Assembly (NCBI GenBank): GCA_905331475.1
Contig: CAJNYU010002217.1
Coordinates: 22,824-86,823 of the forward strand
From: Rotaria socialis
Lineage: Eukaryota > Rotifera > Eurotatoria > Philodinida > Philodinidae
Length of the DNA: 64,000 nt
Reading direction: 5' to 3'
The translations under genes were made by a program, and so were the position numbers. This document shows positions 23,751 to 38,000 of this stretch, in pieces. The stretch's first letter is position 1. Every line of letters starts with the position of its first letter. The notes below the pieces were generated by a model. The model saw only the letters and a program-made list of their open reading frames with translations, was not told the DNA's origin and did not search any database.

Positions 23751-25819
23751 CTACAGCACATTTTTAAGTTCAATATCAAAGACAAGTGTTGAATTGGCTG
23801 GAATATCAGGTAATTTTTGACTGCCATAAGCTAATGATGGTGGTATTGTTAAGCGTCGTTTACCACCAACATGCATGCCTACAATAAATTTTAAAAAGCT
23901 CATCATTTTAAAATGCTATTTTTACCTTTTACACCTTGATCCCAACCACGAATGACTTCACCGGCGCCAAGACGAAATCGAAATCTAGGGGGAAAATCAA
24001 AAAATTTGAATTTTTACAATACAAGAAACATACGGTTTTCCTTTAGTGCATGAATCGAATACTTTATTATTGCTTTTAAGTCGACCAGTATAGAAAACAG
24101 CGACCTAAAATAGGTAAAAATAAAGAATACAAATCATTGATTTTACCAAGGGGGAACAAGCTGACTTCTTGATTTCTTATGATTTTCAGTGATTTCTAGT
24201 GACTTCCACTGATTTCTATGCCTAGGAATCAGTTTGTTTCCCCTTGGATTTTACTATTTACTTACATTTTTTCCGAATTTAGCTTCGGGACCATTACCAA
24301 CTCGTATATCATTGATTTCTAATGAATTCGATTTCTTCTCGTCAACATTTGTGCTACTTGCTTGTTTATCATTGGATGATGTGGTCGCTGTTGCTTCGGT
24401 CTAAATAATTAATACATCAATGTATTTTATTTATTCTTTGATTGCAACCTACTTTTTTTCCTTTTTTAGATTCCTTATTTGCTGTTGTTGTTGATGGTGT
24501 AGGTTCTTCTTTATTTTTTTTACTCTTTTTAAGTTTTTTACTTTCTGGTTCCTAAAAACATAATATATATATATATGTATATGCATATTCAAAAAGTTGG
24601 CTACTCTTGATTCTTACTTTTTTTTTTGAATGACCATTAGCTTCGGCATGTGGACGCTTTTTTCCTTGAAAGAAAAAGCGAAGTTTAAACATAAAAAAAT
24701 CTAAAATGAATAGTTTTACCTTTCTTTGTAGCTGCCGCAACTTTTTCTTCATCATCGCTATCTGAATCTGATGATGACGATGTTCCAGAACTTATGTCAT
24801 CTTCACCTTCAAGATATCCATCTTCATAATCACCCTGTAAATCTTGATCCTTAAAAAACAAATAGTTTATGAAATCAAATTAATATCTTTGTCTTTGATT
24901 AATTTACTTCATCATCATTTAATCGATGACGATGAGTTAAATGAAAATCTTCAGGATTGTCACTGTCGTCACTGTCGTCATCATCATCATCATCATCATC
25001 GTCATCCTCATCGTCCTCATCATCGCTAGTTGAATCAGCCTCTGCTTCGAAGAAATCCTGACTAGTACCAACTGGTAAATGACTCTCATGGCATACTAAA
25101 ACAAATTCATTTGATATTCATTTGATAAAAAAATAACTTCTTTACTTTCTTGTGGTTCAGGTTGAAGGACATAACCGGTTAAATGTATTTTATCTAGAAA
25201 AGAAAACAAAAATCACAACAATGAGATTCTTTAATTAGACTTGAAAATTTACGTGGTCCTTTAACACCGAATGTTAGAGTTTGTCCATCGTAGAATTCAA
25301 TATCCAATGGTTGCTGAAGGCATGATGGATAATGTAAGTTGCATAGAATTAAATCAGTTGGTGGTCCCTTATCAGCTGTACTTGATTTCAATGTCACACG
25401 GGTAATTCCACTTGATGCTGTATCACGGCCTTCTGAAGAAGCTAAAAATTAAATGATAACTGTAAGAAGGAAAAAGTTTCTCGGTTGTTTCTTTTTCTTA
25501 CCATCATCGATTTCAAGTGCAGCCATGGTTAAACGAAATGGATGATCAGTTACTACTTCTGATACTTTGTTTGGGCCAATAGTAAGACCTAGACAGAGAA
25601 AAAATCGTCAATACGTTCATCACGCAATATAATTTCTATCATATTCGAAATAAATTAATCTACTCATAGAACCAGTACTGCCGTAAAAGGACTGCCCGTA
25701 ACTCGTTCTTTCAACATTATGCACATGCATTCATATCAAGCCAGTTCATACTTTTAACTCTACCAAAACATTTTTGTCTTACCCCAAATTCCTTCTGAAA
25801 TTTCTTTGAGTAGAACCAT
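23751..25819 (-). CDS. Nuclear FK506-binding peptidyl-prolyl isomerase with nucleoplasmin-like domain (FKBP39/46-type)
   Basis: Twelve exons (25819-25783, 25588-25502, 25441-25253, 25193-25146, 25095-24908, 24849-24720, 24664-24618, 24551-24453, 24400-24266, 24104-24034, 23984-23926, 23878-23751) sum to 405 aa in phase. Order of parts: an N-terminal nucleoplasmin-like core (about 1-120, with [12 protein letters not shown] at its end); a long acidic tract of Asp, Glu and Ser; Lys-rich nuclear-localisation segments ([17 protein letters not shown]); and a C-terminal FKBP domain with [32 protein letters not shown] and PPSLAYGSQ, which hold the ligand-pocket aromatic residues. This is the arthropod FKBP39/FKBP46 and yeast Fpr3/4 architecture: a histone-binding chaperone and prolyl isomerase in the nucleus or nucleolus. 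All introns are short. Confidence 0.93.
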
Positions 25820-26077
25820 TTTATTGACTTTAATCTGCAATAAACAAGAAAATATCCTTATTTTTCTTTTTTATACACAAAGTATTGATTTTCTTTTATT
25901 CCAATCATTTTCATACGTATAACAAGCTATGAACAATATACAAAAGAGAAAAAATAAAGAAACAAGAAAATAGTTCAACTAATCCTTCATCTAGAAGAAT
26001 AACAATATATATCATATGCATATAAAGAAACAAAATAGAGAAGGAGAGAGAGAATGGGAGAAAAATATCATAAGCAA

Positions 26078-27666
26078 TCATTCACCGAATTCAATCAATT
26101 TTTTTTCCAAATAATCAGTTAAAATAGCTTTTGTCATTTTAACTCGATTGATTTTGAGATATTGTTTATTTCGTAATTTCAATTTTAGGAAATAACCAGG
26201 TGCACATTCTTCCATAGATTTCAAAATAAAATCTATCATTTCCAATGCTTGATCTATAAGACAAAGGAAAAATATTAGATGAAAAAGAAAAAAAAAATCA
26301 CTTTTCGAAAAGTTAAATATACCTTGATTATATCGAGCTGAATGTAATTCACTTAGTTTTTGATTGACTCGATCACATTCTAAAGCAACTTGACGTTCTG
26401 TTGTAAACAATTGATCTATAATATCCATAGATTCTCGCATATGATTAAACATATCATATGTTTTTGAACGTTGTTCTTCTTTTTTAACAATTCCAGTATT
26501 TTCAAGAGAAATCAATTGAGCTCGAGATTCTTCTTTCAAACGTATTTGTTCCAGTAAACGTTCATTAATACCAACGATTCGTTTCGATGGTGTTGCCGGT
26601 AAACTTTCGAGAATCGATTGATCCACTTTTGATAAAACTTTTTTTAACTAAATTGAAATAAAACAACAATCTAACAATTCGAGTGAAGATTTTTGTACTT
26701 ACTCGTTCACTTTCTGTTATTTGAACACATCGACGAATGTCAGCAGGTGAAGCAATTTTTTTGTTTGGCGTCGATCCTGATTCATTTACAATAGGCTTTT
26801 CAACCAGAAGATGAGCAAAACGTTCATGAGCTGGAACTAATTTCTTTCTAAACAGGTACGAAAATGATATTCAAATATTATTGTTTTCAACTAGATGACT
26901 ATATGATAGAAATTAATTCCAAACAAAGTGTTTTTAAAAATTAGATCCTATAAAATAAAGAGGAATCAATGTCACGGAAAGTTAGAAATGATCTTCAATA
27001 ACTCTTTCCTTGAAAATGAACTACTCATTCTTTCTAAAGATACTACCTCTGTAACAGATGCGTTCCGATCTAAATTACAATAGTCGTTGAAATAATATCT
27101 TACTGAATTTTATCTTCACTTTCTCTTGGTTGTGTCGCAGTTTGTTGACACTGTTTAACCTCTTCAATATGACTGCGAACAACTTTAAGATGTTTACGTA
27201 TCTCATTCATGTCGGCCAGCTTTATTAAATGTTGTTTTTGACGTTCGAACGTTTTAACTTTAATCTGATCTTCACCAACATCATTTTTATTTTTTCTTGA
27301 TAATGGTACTAAACAAAGCGAAATAATGAATATTTTACTATTGAAAATTTATTCATCTTCGGATTCACGTACATTTATCAATCTGATCTAAATCACATCC
27401 TTGTAAATAACCAGCTGTTGGTTGTGATGGACCTTAAAATAAAAGATTCGCTCAATAATGGACGCGTAATACTCTTTTTTTTCTTAATTACTAATTCGAC
27501 GTTTTTTATTTGAATTAGTAGAAAATGTACAAACATTCTCGTCGTTTTCATCATCAAATTTCAATTTTCGTTTTTGCGATTTTAATGGTTCACCATTAGC
27601 GAGAATTGTTGAAGAACGTCTTGATCGTTTTGGTGTAAAATATTGGGTTAAACAAGCTTGGGCCAT
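26078..27666 (-). CDS. CDT1: CDT1-like DNA replication licensing factor
   Basis: Loads MCM2-7 at origins in G1 and is destroyed in S phase in known animals. Six exons: 27666-27492, 27432-27373, 27308-27104, 26847-26703, 26647-26323, 26253-26078, 361 aa in phase. The extreme N-terminus QACLTQYFTPKR fits a PCNA-interacting box (Q-x-x-L-x-x-aromatic pair) with a basic residue at +4, the PIP-degron layout used by CRL4-Cdt2. Next come a basic region, a helical segment ending LVPAHERFAHLL, and a C-terminal part (LPATPSKR, INERLLEQIRLKEESRAQL, then a winged-helix-like stretch to MTKAILTDYLEKKL) corresponding to the MCM-binding domain. I do not see the central geminin-binding winged helix of the vertebrate protein, and the protein is shorter than human CDT1 (546 aa). 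It is divergent from CAMSAP across a 1-kb spacer. Confidence 0.72.
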
Positions 27667-28686
27667 TCCTTTTTTCGTTCAACAAAGATGGAATGAACTG
27701 TTCAGAAGAATATGGATGAACGACTACAAAGCCATCGATTATGATTGATCGAATTAAGTCACCAATTAAATTACGTCGTTTGAAAACAAAAATCGTCAAT
27801 TTGTTCGTGAGTCAGTATGAGAAAACAAAATTTACAAATCAAATTCTCAAGTAAATAGATAAAGTTTGCTTTTGCCTCAAAATTGAAGGACAAAAAGTCA
27901 AATACTATGGCGCTTGTTGTGGCAACTTTTGTGACCAATCACCTTCCTATTGGTAGCATATGGTTGAAGTTATAATTACAATAACACGATTTATATGCAC
28001 GAATGCACTCAAAATTAAACTCAATTATTAACATTTATATTCATAACACGTATAGTTTATCACTAATTGAAAATATTTATCGTATAAAATTCATCGGGCA
28101 ATGTATTGTGCCATCGGTAGGGTGACGCTTAGCTTCTTAAGCAATCTATAATACTTCAATTCTCTTTTACAGCATCTTCTGCTGATTAGGTGAAGCTCGA
28201 AATAATTCAACGTAAAAATATTGAGTTCTTTTTGACAGAATTGAGTCACGACAATCAATCATAAATAAAGTATATCTGCATTCAGTGTTGATTTTTAACT
28301 GTTCCATGTTATTGAAAATATCATTGCTCTATACACTGATGTAATCTGAACAAGACAATTTTTGAAAAACTCGCGTTCTAATTGCCTGGGAACACCTGCT
28401 GTGAAGTTCGTATGGCTATCTTATACCGCCATCTTTTCTATGACACTTATATCGAAAATAAAAATGACCTAGATAGTTTAATAACTTCTAATCGACTCAA
28501 TGTTGATGGGAAAATATCATTTTAGAAATGTTTAGTAAATAACAGATGTCGCTATTGCAAATGCATTGAGGAAATGATTCGTATTTATCATAATGCTTTA
28601 TGTGTTGCCAGACCACGTAACGTAATAAAAAAAAAGAGAAAGAAACAAGTCAAATCGATTGATGGTCCATCATTCTGAAAAACAAA
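27667..28686. promoter_or_regulatory. Divergent intergenic region between CDT1-like and CAMSAP genes
   Basis: One kilobase between divergently oriented start codons, so both promoters should be here. The sequence is AT-rich with no open frame of note. I see no definite TATA box or repeated motif that would locate either start site. Confidence 0.4.
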
Positions 28687-31600
28687 ATGCAGTCAAATAG
28701 CAATGATGAATTATATGATATTGTGAGTGATGATGAAGATGAAAATGAATCACGTCTTAGTTGTTCATTACGTTGGTTAATAAGTAAAGCATATCCAAAT
28801 GGTTCCACGCCGGATTATTTGCCCTGTGAACATTTTTTTCAAAATGAAAATAATGAACGTTTCCTATCACCCGATATAGCACTTGTTTTACTATCAGGCG
28901 ATTTATACATACGTGCATTTCAATATATAACAAATCAACAAGATCAATTAATAACTTATGATGATCTAATAAATTACTTTTATTCTCAAAACATTATTAT
29001 TGACATTAACCTATTGAAACAAGACGAACCATTAAATGCACATGTTCATTTAGAATTAATTGAGCATCTCATGAAATTATATTTCAATATAGTTCTCGAT
29101 CAAAATCTTCTCTATCAACGTTTTGAAAGACTTCAATTGAAATCTGTTTTAACACTATTAAATAAATCCAAACAACTCAATACAGAATCATTTTTAATTA
29201 TATGGATAAATGGCATATGTGAATGTATGGTTAGTAAATGGTCACAACGTATACCACCAGTCGTCGATCTACGTTCAGCATTAATCGATGGGACATGTTT
29301 ATGTGCACTTATATCATATTATGATGAAAAATATACTATAAAAAAAACTAAAAATGATTTAAATAGTCTAAGAAATTATTTAAATCATTATAATGGAGCT
29401 AAAATGACGAATATATTTCCATTTACAGTTAAACATTTACGTCAAAATATGGTACTAGATTTAAATCTCTATGGTATGCTTGTCGATTTATTTGTTTTAT
29501 ACGAAATCGATGAAAATTTTGATAAACGAAGTTTTTTTAATGAAAACGAAGATGAAGAAAATATGTGTACAAATAAATCGAATCAAACTTATTCGATTGA
29601 TGACGATGATGAAAATAATGAGGATGGCACTAATGAATTTTTTATTTTGCATAACAATAATAATAATAATAATAATAATGAACAAATTACAACCGGTGGA
29701 ATTTTACAAACCAGTACAAATCATGATCGACAAATGGTAAAAAATGAATAAATTTGCTTTGATTGAACTGTTCTACACGGAGAATTTGAGTCTTCTTTTG
29801 CATTTTCGTAACCTTCAATTTGTCATAATCCCACATTATTTTTTGATCGCCATTGTTTTCAATGTGTTGATAAAAACCCACCCTAACCATCATTTTAACT
29901 TTTCAAATGCTAATAGATGGATTAAACGAAACCTTCATGATCACCGTATGTTTTGCATGAAGAAAAAAATATTTCATACGATTAGACGAGATTAAGAGTG
30001 TTCAAAGGTCACTAGGAGAGAACACACAATGTACAAATGATTCTTTCTTAGATATCACAACTAAACTATTACATTTAAACAATATTGATGAAGGTTCGTA
30101 ACATAGATCGCATTTTAGAATCGATGACATATTTTTGTGTAATTTTCAAAATTCATTGCATGAACTAGAACGAATACAGCAGCGAGTCGACAGTTCGATA
30201 TCCAATCCACCATAAAGCGATAAGTTTTTGATAGATTAAATATCCTTTTTTCTCTTGTTCTTTTCGATAAATTTCATTCGATCTCTTTCAATATTGAACA
30301 GAACGAAATCATTATATGTTCTAACATTGCTATTTGTTTTATTTCATGATAGACATCAATTTATTTACTATGACTCGACTCGGACATGAGTTAGAGTTCG
30401 AAAAAAACATTATTAGCCAACGAAGTTCTGCTTGATTACGAAAATTAATCCTTTGTTTGTTTAAATGAGAATACTGCATAGTTTTTATTCACTTTTTTTT
30501 CTTGTCGCAGGTTGCTCCAATAAAAAGTAGTTTAAAAACTTCAATATATTCATCTACAAATGCTAATGCATCTCAAAAGAAGACAACATTCATGCCAACA
30601 ACAACAACATGGCAACGACAAGCATTATCAAATCAAACAACACCGATGAATACAACACGGAATCAAGAGACGTCACCTATCGATGATCATCAATTAACAA
30701 ATGAATTTTTAGCTGTTAAAATGCAATTAGAAATGAAAAAACGTGCTATTGAACGTGATAAACAACGTTTAGAATCCATCCGTGATAGTAAACGGCAAAC
30801 GATAAGTCAAGAAGCATTCAAACAATTGTTACAGAAAAAAACTCGAAATTCAGCAGCTTTAACCAATGAATATTTTCCTTCGTCAGAATCTAGTAATACT
30901 ATTAATAATGATAATAGTAATAATCATATTCGAAAATCTCAAACCACATCTGAATTTCGTTCACAACCAAATACATCTTCCGTACAACAAAAACCGGTTA
31001 TGATTGAGCCAAAGAAAGAAGAATCATCTATTGTAGATTTATCAAAACCGATGACACGTGATGATTTTCTGAATACATTGGAATTACTGAAACAAAAATA
31101 TCTTGAAAATACAACAACACCAACAGCACCTAATATTATTGAAGAAAATCGAATTGATGAAGGACAAAGAATCGAACAATTGAACTCAAATATTGGAGAA
31201 TTACAACAGGTAAATAAAAATTTAACGATATGAATACTAGTGTTCGATGCAAAACTATCTACGTCGATTGGAAATAGTTTAGTTATTATTAGTGTGCTGC
31301 ATCGCATTAGTAGTCAATGTTTTTGTAAGGGAGTTCGTATGAAGCCTCTCGATTTTTATGCAAAGCACACTTGTATGAAACCTTTAATTCTTGCATTAGC
31401 TCATCGAAAACAAACATAGATAGGGTTCAATACAAACAGAATCAGTACTTTTAACTTATGAAGAAGACTGACAATTTTTCTTCAAATACCTCCATTCACA
31501 ATATTTCTCAATTCATAATGAGAGACAGAATATCTGAAGGATTCTTGATAAGAAATGATTTCTATTCATTATGATCAATGGTAGTAATAAACTGGAGACA

Positions 31601-33507
31601 AATGTAATTTTATCCAGCGCACTAAAAATCTCTTAGGAATTTATTGATAAATGTAAATTGCCTTTTCTTTACTCTCGAGAATTATAAGTTGCAACTTTAT
31701 TCTCCCTTACTTATTTTATCCATTCACATTTGCCTACAATAAATTTAAATAATTAATTAAAAAAACATTATGCTAATTTCATGCGGACAGAAAAATTTAT
31801 TTTAATATTTAAATTCAAAATTTGAATTCTTTTTCTTCTTCACAGGTCATAACAAGTCTATCAGTAAAACAAGAAGAATTACATAATCAAGTTGTTCATG
31901 CAAGTGGAGGTAATATATCTCGTAATGGTACTTTCTCAACAAAATCAATGACATTTCCTCGACGAATATCTTCGTCTACGCCCCGTGAACATCAGCAAGA
32001 AGAAGAATCACCGCCGCCGCCACCATCACCACCACAAATCGAACCATCAACGAAAACGAATGGCTTAGCGCTTGAAATTGTCGATGATCCATCGGCTTCG
32101 ACAGCGATTGAAATGGAACGTAAACGTGAATTAGTTTTACAACGACAACAACAACGTCTTGACGCATTCGAACGACGTCGTCAAATGCGAGAAATGGAAA
32201 ATTTAAAACGTGACGACGAACGACGAAGGAAAGATAGTGAAGATTCAGCAAAAAAAATCGAACGCGAACAAAGACGTGATGAAATTTTTCGACAATACTT
32301 AATGAAAAAAGAAAATAATCCATCATTTACTAATGATCATAGTAATGGTGAACATCCAATCATTAAAATGAGACCGAAAAGTTCTGCTACAGCAACATTA
32401 CCAAGACCTCCTATTGAAAAACGACAAACCGGTAATTGAATTTTACATCAATCATTTATTCTGAGCTATAATTATTAGATTTTCGTTTTCGTTATTGAAA
32501 TTCAATAGATTGAGTTTAGGAACATGTTTTCCCGTCACTATAGATGAAAGTCTATGCACAATCAATAGTCATTCGTGCAGGACAAAAATATAAGCCATAC
32601 ATGTGTTTTTTTTCAGTCTCATTAGACGAAGGCAAACTATATCAAGTGAGAATTCTCAGAGTCGTTTTCCTAAGAATAATTAATATTGATTTGACTAAGC
32701 GATACTTTACAGTAGATCAAAACATTTACTGGACACTTTCATTCACGATCTGATTTTTTTCTTCTAGCTCCAATAATAATATCAACATTCGGTACACCAA
32801 CCGATGGTATCTCTTCTACAGATCTGTTCAATAATTCAGATTTAAATGACACAATGTCTACAGGTGCATTATCATTTGTTCGAATGGCTGAATTACGTTC
32901 TAATAAAACTCCATCTCAATCATCAAAAATCGATTCACGTACATTACCACGTTCAGCAACACGTACAACAACAACAACAACAACAACAACATCAGCAGCA
33001 GCAGCAGCAACACCTGAACCTCCACTTCCACTCATTCCATTAGCTGAACCACGATATCCATTAGCTAAACCATTATCAGGTAAAAGTAATAAGCAAACGA
33101 TCGTGAATGCTCTAACACAAGTTATACTTGCTGGTCGTGTTAATGATCGTGCGCGCGAACAAGTATGCGATGAAATCGAACGGCATGTAGAGAAAGTTAA
33201 ACATTTTATTATCTTATTTCGTGATTCACGTTTACAATTTCGTGGTGTTTATGCATATATTCCAAACACAACATCCGATTCTCCAACACGCATTGAACGC
33301 CTATACGGCCAAGGGCCACGTGAAATAACTGAATCCATGGTTGAAACATTTTATAAATATAATAACGGTTCGAAAAAATGCACTCAAGTACCGACAAAAT
33401 CATTTAGTGTTCAATGTGATGCTATAACCATACTAAATAATTATTGGACTCAACAATCGACGGCTACTAAGCGAACAACAATACTTCCTCCAACGCCGTC
33501 TGATTAA
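28687..33507 (+). CDS. CAMSAP: CAMSAP/Patronin microtubule minus-end-binding protein
   Basis: Caps and stabilises free microtubule minus ends. Four exons, 28687-29736, 30511-31209, 31846-32431 and 32768-33507, give 1024 aa in phase. The N-terminal 280 residues have the CAMSAP-type N-region (CSLRWLISKAYPNG) and a calponin-homology domain (DLRSALIDGTCLCALISYY, PFTVKHLRQNMVLDLN). The middle is Ser/Asn/Thr-rich with charged helical segments likely to coil (residues near MKKRAIERDKQRLESIRD and MERKRELVLQRQQQRLDAFE). The C-terminal CKK domain is complete: SNKQTIVNALTQVILAGRVN, HFIILFRDSRLQFRGVYAY, IERLYGQGP, and a basic tail. Introns 1-3 (774, 636 and 336 bp) are long for this genome and contain no further gene. 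The start is the first ATG in a good context just after an AT-rich leader. Confidence 0.92.
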
Positions 33508-35025
33508 AGCTTTCTTTTTTTGTTTTGTTTTGAACCATGTATATTGATATGAGTTTTGTTTTTAAATAACAGTGCTTTTCTTGTACAGTTTTGTTCTAAT
33601 TGTTGTTTTTTCTTATTCTTATTCGGCATTATTGTGCTTATCGAAGACAAAGAAAAATCGTATTATTAACAATGACAATCGAATCAAGTTTTAAATTATG
33701 TTGAATATCGACGTGTCATAATTTAAAAACTCGACAACTCAGCCTAGTGGAATCCTCTCGTTCATGCGCTATGCGCATATCGTGATGTCCGCACTGGTCA
33801 AGGATACGATCATTTGGAATATTTGTATTTTACATTTCGTGTAATGATCTAATTCGAAAATTAGTGTCCTTATTAATCATGAGCGATGCCCCACGCATCG
33901 ATTAAACAGTACATTATTTTTGCACAAATAATTTTTATCAGAATATTCATAGGCCCGAAGGGTCGGCGGTCTGCATAATGTGAATAGTTCCGACTGGAAA
34001 GAAAGCGATGAATTGATTAGTGGTTCGCCCTCATACACATAAGCACAGCCATAATCTCAAACAAGAGATTGTAATCTTAATATTGATAATCTATTTCTTT
34101 AAGATTCTTTCATAATTAAAAAAAAGGAAACTACATCAATCATTTCTTACTAATAAAATTTCGACGAGTTGATGGATTTTTCATGAGATTGCTCTTCAAA
34201 AAAAAAAACATATATTAACAGGAAAAGCTCTGTAATACCAAATACAATATATATATATATATATGTGTCCGAAGGTAAATATGTACGTCATGACCTCACG
34301 TTCAATTGAAAGCATGACAAGTTACTATAAATAACGCCTATTTTCAAGTATTTTTCAACTTCAATACTTATTTTATCAAAAAGCAAGAGAAATGAACCGG
34401 AAATAGGTTCGTGAGTGAATGATCTAGCCAAAACTAAAAGGCTGATTGGTCTGTTATCATTTAGTTATATTTTATATTATGAATTCAGATAATAGTCACC
34501 TCTCTAAATATGAAATTTTCGTTATGCCAACTTTCATTCATCCAAACGTTTTTGAAAACCCTATTGTAAAACAACGGTAGATATTTGTTTTGTCGTAAGT
34601 TATAGAGGACATCTACGCCGAACATCAGTAATGCCACATCTTTTATTATCAAATCTTATTTTTAAAATAAATCTTATTTGAAAAATTCAGCAAAAATAAT
34701 TTCTTTTCCCAATTACTATTGTGTAAGAGAGAAAAACCCGAAGCAATGATCGATAGACTCTTTCAATATCAGCGACGACAATTTTATCCTCAAAAAGAAC
34801 AAAAAATAAATAAATATGAAAATCAGGTCTGAATATGTAAATATATACATATATATTATTCTCCAGTTTATTAATATCAATACAAAACCAAATACATCTA
34901 CGTGAGATTATACAAAATGATTTGAATCATAGTAAATGACAAATACAATAGCGAAAAACATGACGAAGCTTGGCTAGTTTCTATAGACATTGTTATTTGA
35001 TCGGAAACTAGAAATAAATAATAAA
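33508..35025. other. Convergent spacer between CAMSAP and the Ig-domain gene
   Basis: Contains both 3' UTRs. AT-rich, with a (TA)n run near 34248-34264 and no coding frame. A relatively GC-balanced stretch at 33730-34000 has no recognised feature. Confidence 0.5.
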
Positions 35026-38000
35026 TTAAATCGCTTTTTTATGGCTTCGGTAATCCAATCTTTTTTTCATACTTTTATTTCGTTTAAGCATTGGCATACG
35101 TGATGTTGATAAGTCATTATTTTCTATGACTTTGGAGTTTGTTGAGCGTCGGTATTCTTTAAGTTCAGTGCATATTTATTTTCATAGATAGAGAGAGAGA
35201 AAAAAAAATATGGTATAACGCTTTACCTCGTAATTGAATAGTTGCATGACTTTGACCAGCCTTTGAATCTGCAATACAATTATAGAGTCCAAAGTCTGTT
35301 TTATCGATCTCTTTTAAATATAAAACTGTTTGTATAACATCACCAGCCGTTTGTTGCTGTTGCTGTTGTCGAAATTTTATCGTTGTATTATTATCGATTC
35401 GATGCCAATAGATTTTCGTATCGAATGGAGCAACAGCCGAACAACGCAATTGTATTGATTTTCCAAGACTACTTTGAAGAATTGCCGATGGAGCTTGAAT
35501 CAAAGGTGGAACTAGAATTTAATCAAATAACAAGGTCATTGTTTTTTGAATGTGCATATGATCTACTCTTATTCAAGGTTAATCCTATGTATATTTAGAA
35601 ATTCAATAATCAATGAATACGAGAGATTGCAACCTCTAACCTTCGCAAGTACGCCGCTCTCATAGATCGAATGAAAAGATCAGCAGTTCATTTTAGACTA
35701 AGGTTACGAGGTCACAATGTCCTTGTTTTACTCGCTCAAAACAGCTTTTTTTAGACAACATCATTAACGATGTCAAATTATTGTTTATGGAGAATTTAAG
35801 TCTTAGCAGTTAAACTGCTCACCGGTATTGCTTAAAGATTTTTCTATAATTGAAAAGGAAATACTGCCTATGAAATAAAATTTCTCTGCAATATATAAAA
35901 TTTTGATCGAACGAGCACGATAGTCATGTTTCTTTACTTTTTTTTGTAACATCCATACATACAAATGCGATTACATAAACACGTGCAAGCGCAATAAAAA
36001 TCCGAAGCATGAGAACAAAAAGAAAACGATATTATTTGTTACACAAACTACACATGAAGAAAAAAATAATAACGTTTAGAATCTGCTCGTTAAAAGAGTA
36101 AATAAAATTTGGGCAACAGCAACAAAATGAATTAACTGTGTACAATAAGTAAATTGCCGTAAGTGGCAGTTTGTGATAGAGCAGAACGGGAACATTTTTA
36201 TTATTTTGGCAACAACAAGAAAAAACCTTCAAGATCAATCGATTAATAATCGATTATTAAAGAATAAGAAAACAAAAAGCTTTCAGCGACTAGGCGATTG
36301 GATTATTCGCCTTATTCAACAAACGCTAAGATGCGTGTAAAACGAGAGAGAAAACAGACTAACTTAGCGCAGCTTGAACTGCCCAGCAGACTCGACAGAT
36401 TCTAGTTTTCAATGAGCATGTACACTCAGCATATGCAACTATGAAAAGAACATCATACAAATACACACACACACACACACACACACGCATACAATTGACA
36501 ACAAACTAATAGTAATAATGAAAAATTGTGTAAGAAGGTGAAAAAAAGAAATTATATCACCGAGCTCGACGAAGAAAGAATTTTTTGGGTTTCATTTTTG
36601 ATTTATACCTTCCTTCGTTCGCCTTAATTTTTTTCTAAATAGGATATGTATCACAGAAATAGATGAAGACAACAATGATGAACGTTATAGAATAATGTCA
36701 ATTTAGTCATTATACTTGCTGAATTGTAGCCGGCAATCCGCATCTACAACTTTCAACAATCATATTGGGTATGTATTTTTTAATAATAGGTCCATCATTT
36801 GTCGTTGTGTACGTCAATTCAAGGCCACCTGTGCGTGAAAATGAACAACAACGAGATGATTCTCTGTCAGCTCTGTGGTTTCGTGTCGCAGTTAAACTAT
36901 TATTGTTTCGACCATGACGATGAAGAAAAACAAGACTGTATGCTGCATGCGGTTTATTTTTCTGTTGGTCATTTTTAGCTTGAGTATATTGAAGTGATGA
37001 ACCGCTCGTATCACACGAACCGACACATTCACCAATATCAAATTGTCTTGGATGAATAACAAAATCCAATACATTGTTACCTTGATCGAGATCAATTATA
37101 AGCGAACGTCGGCAACATGGACTTTTTGGATCACAAGGTTTTGCTGGACGAGGTTTACTGTTGCTCCGTATCGAACGATGGCCAGTAGATGGCGAACGTA
37201 ATTTACTACTATATTCAACCAGCATATATAGTAATTGTTGTTCTTTTGACTCTTCACTGTTGTCTTCATCGTCGTTTGAACGCTCAAAACGATTCTCTGA
37301 AGGATAACTACGATAAGACGGTGGCCACGATGCTTTTAGTTGATGATTGATTGCAAGGCCATACCACGGCGTTATGAATTGTTGATAGATTTGTTCAATA
37401 GTGAGTTTTTCATTATTTGGATCAATCGTTAATTCAAGCCAATTGTCATTTAACTCTTTTATTTGGCTTATCGGTAGACGCATTGTATCCTTCAAGCTGG
37501 GTGATGGTTTTATCGATGTATCATTTGATGTTGGCCGAAATACTTGATAGATTTGAAACATATCTGGTGCTAAAAGGTCTTCTTGTTGTTCATTGAGAAC
37601 AAAGAAATTCTTTTTAATATAAAAACGTAATTGTTGCGCAATTTGATTTGTTGGTAAACTTGCTGATTCGAGTGGGGATTTTGAAAACTTGAAGCAATCG
37701 ATATTCTTTAAATTGTCATGCTTTATATTGAGCTGAGCTGATATTTGACGTTGGCATGTGTATGATGAAATACGCGCACCAGGCAAAACAGCACGTTCAG
37801 TTACTGCTTGACTTTCATCACGGCTTTGTTCTTGTTGTTCTTTAGTTTTTAGATATTCTTGTTCAAGTTGTTTAACAAATGGTGGTGGACTATCTGCTTC
37901 AAGATTGATTTCTACGGTTACGTTGGGTGGTTCTTTTAAATTTAAACGATCGAATAGAAGCCGTGCAAATTGTTCAATCTGTTGTTCACTTGCTTGATTT

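Noticed and set aside
24844-25029. His-rich plus-strand frame
   Set aside because: Antisense of the Asp/Glu-rich tract of the FKBP gene.
29471-29740. Plus- and minus-strand frames over the AAT-rich end of CAMSAP exon 1
   Set aside because: They are shadows of the Asn/Asp-rich coding sequence; isoleucine and methionine runs come from reading AAT and GAT repeats in other frames.
32544-32753. 69-aa plus-strand frame between CAMSAP exons 3 and 4
   Set aside because: It lies in the intron; including it would break the phase from exon 3 to exon 4, which join cleanly without it.
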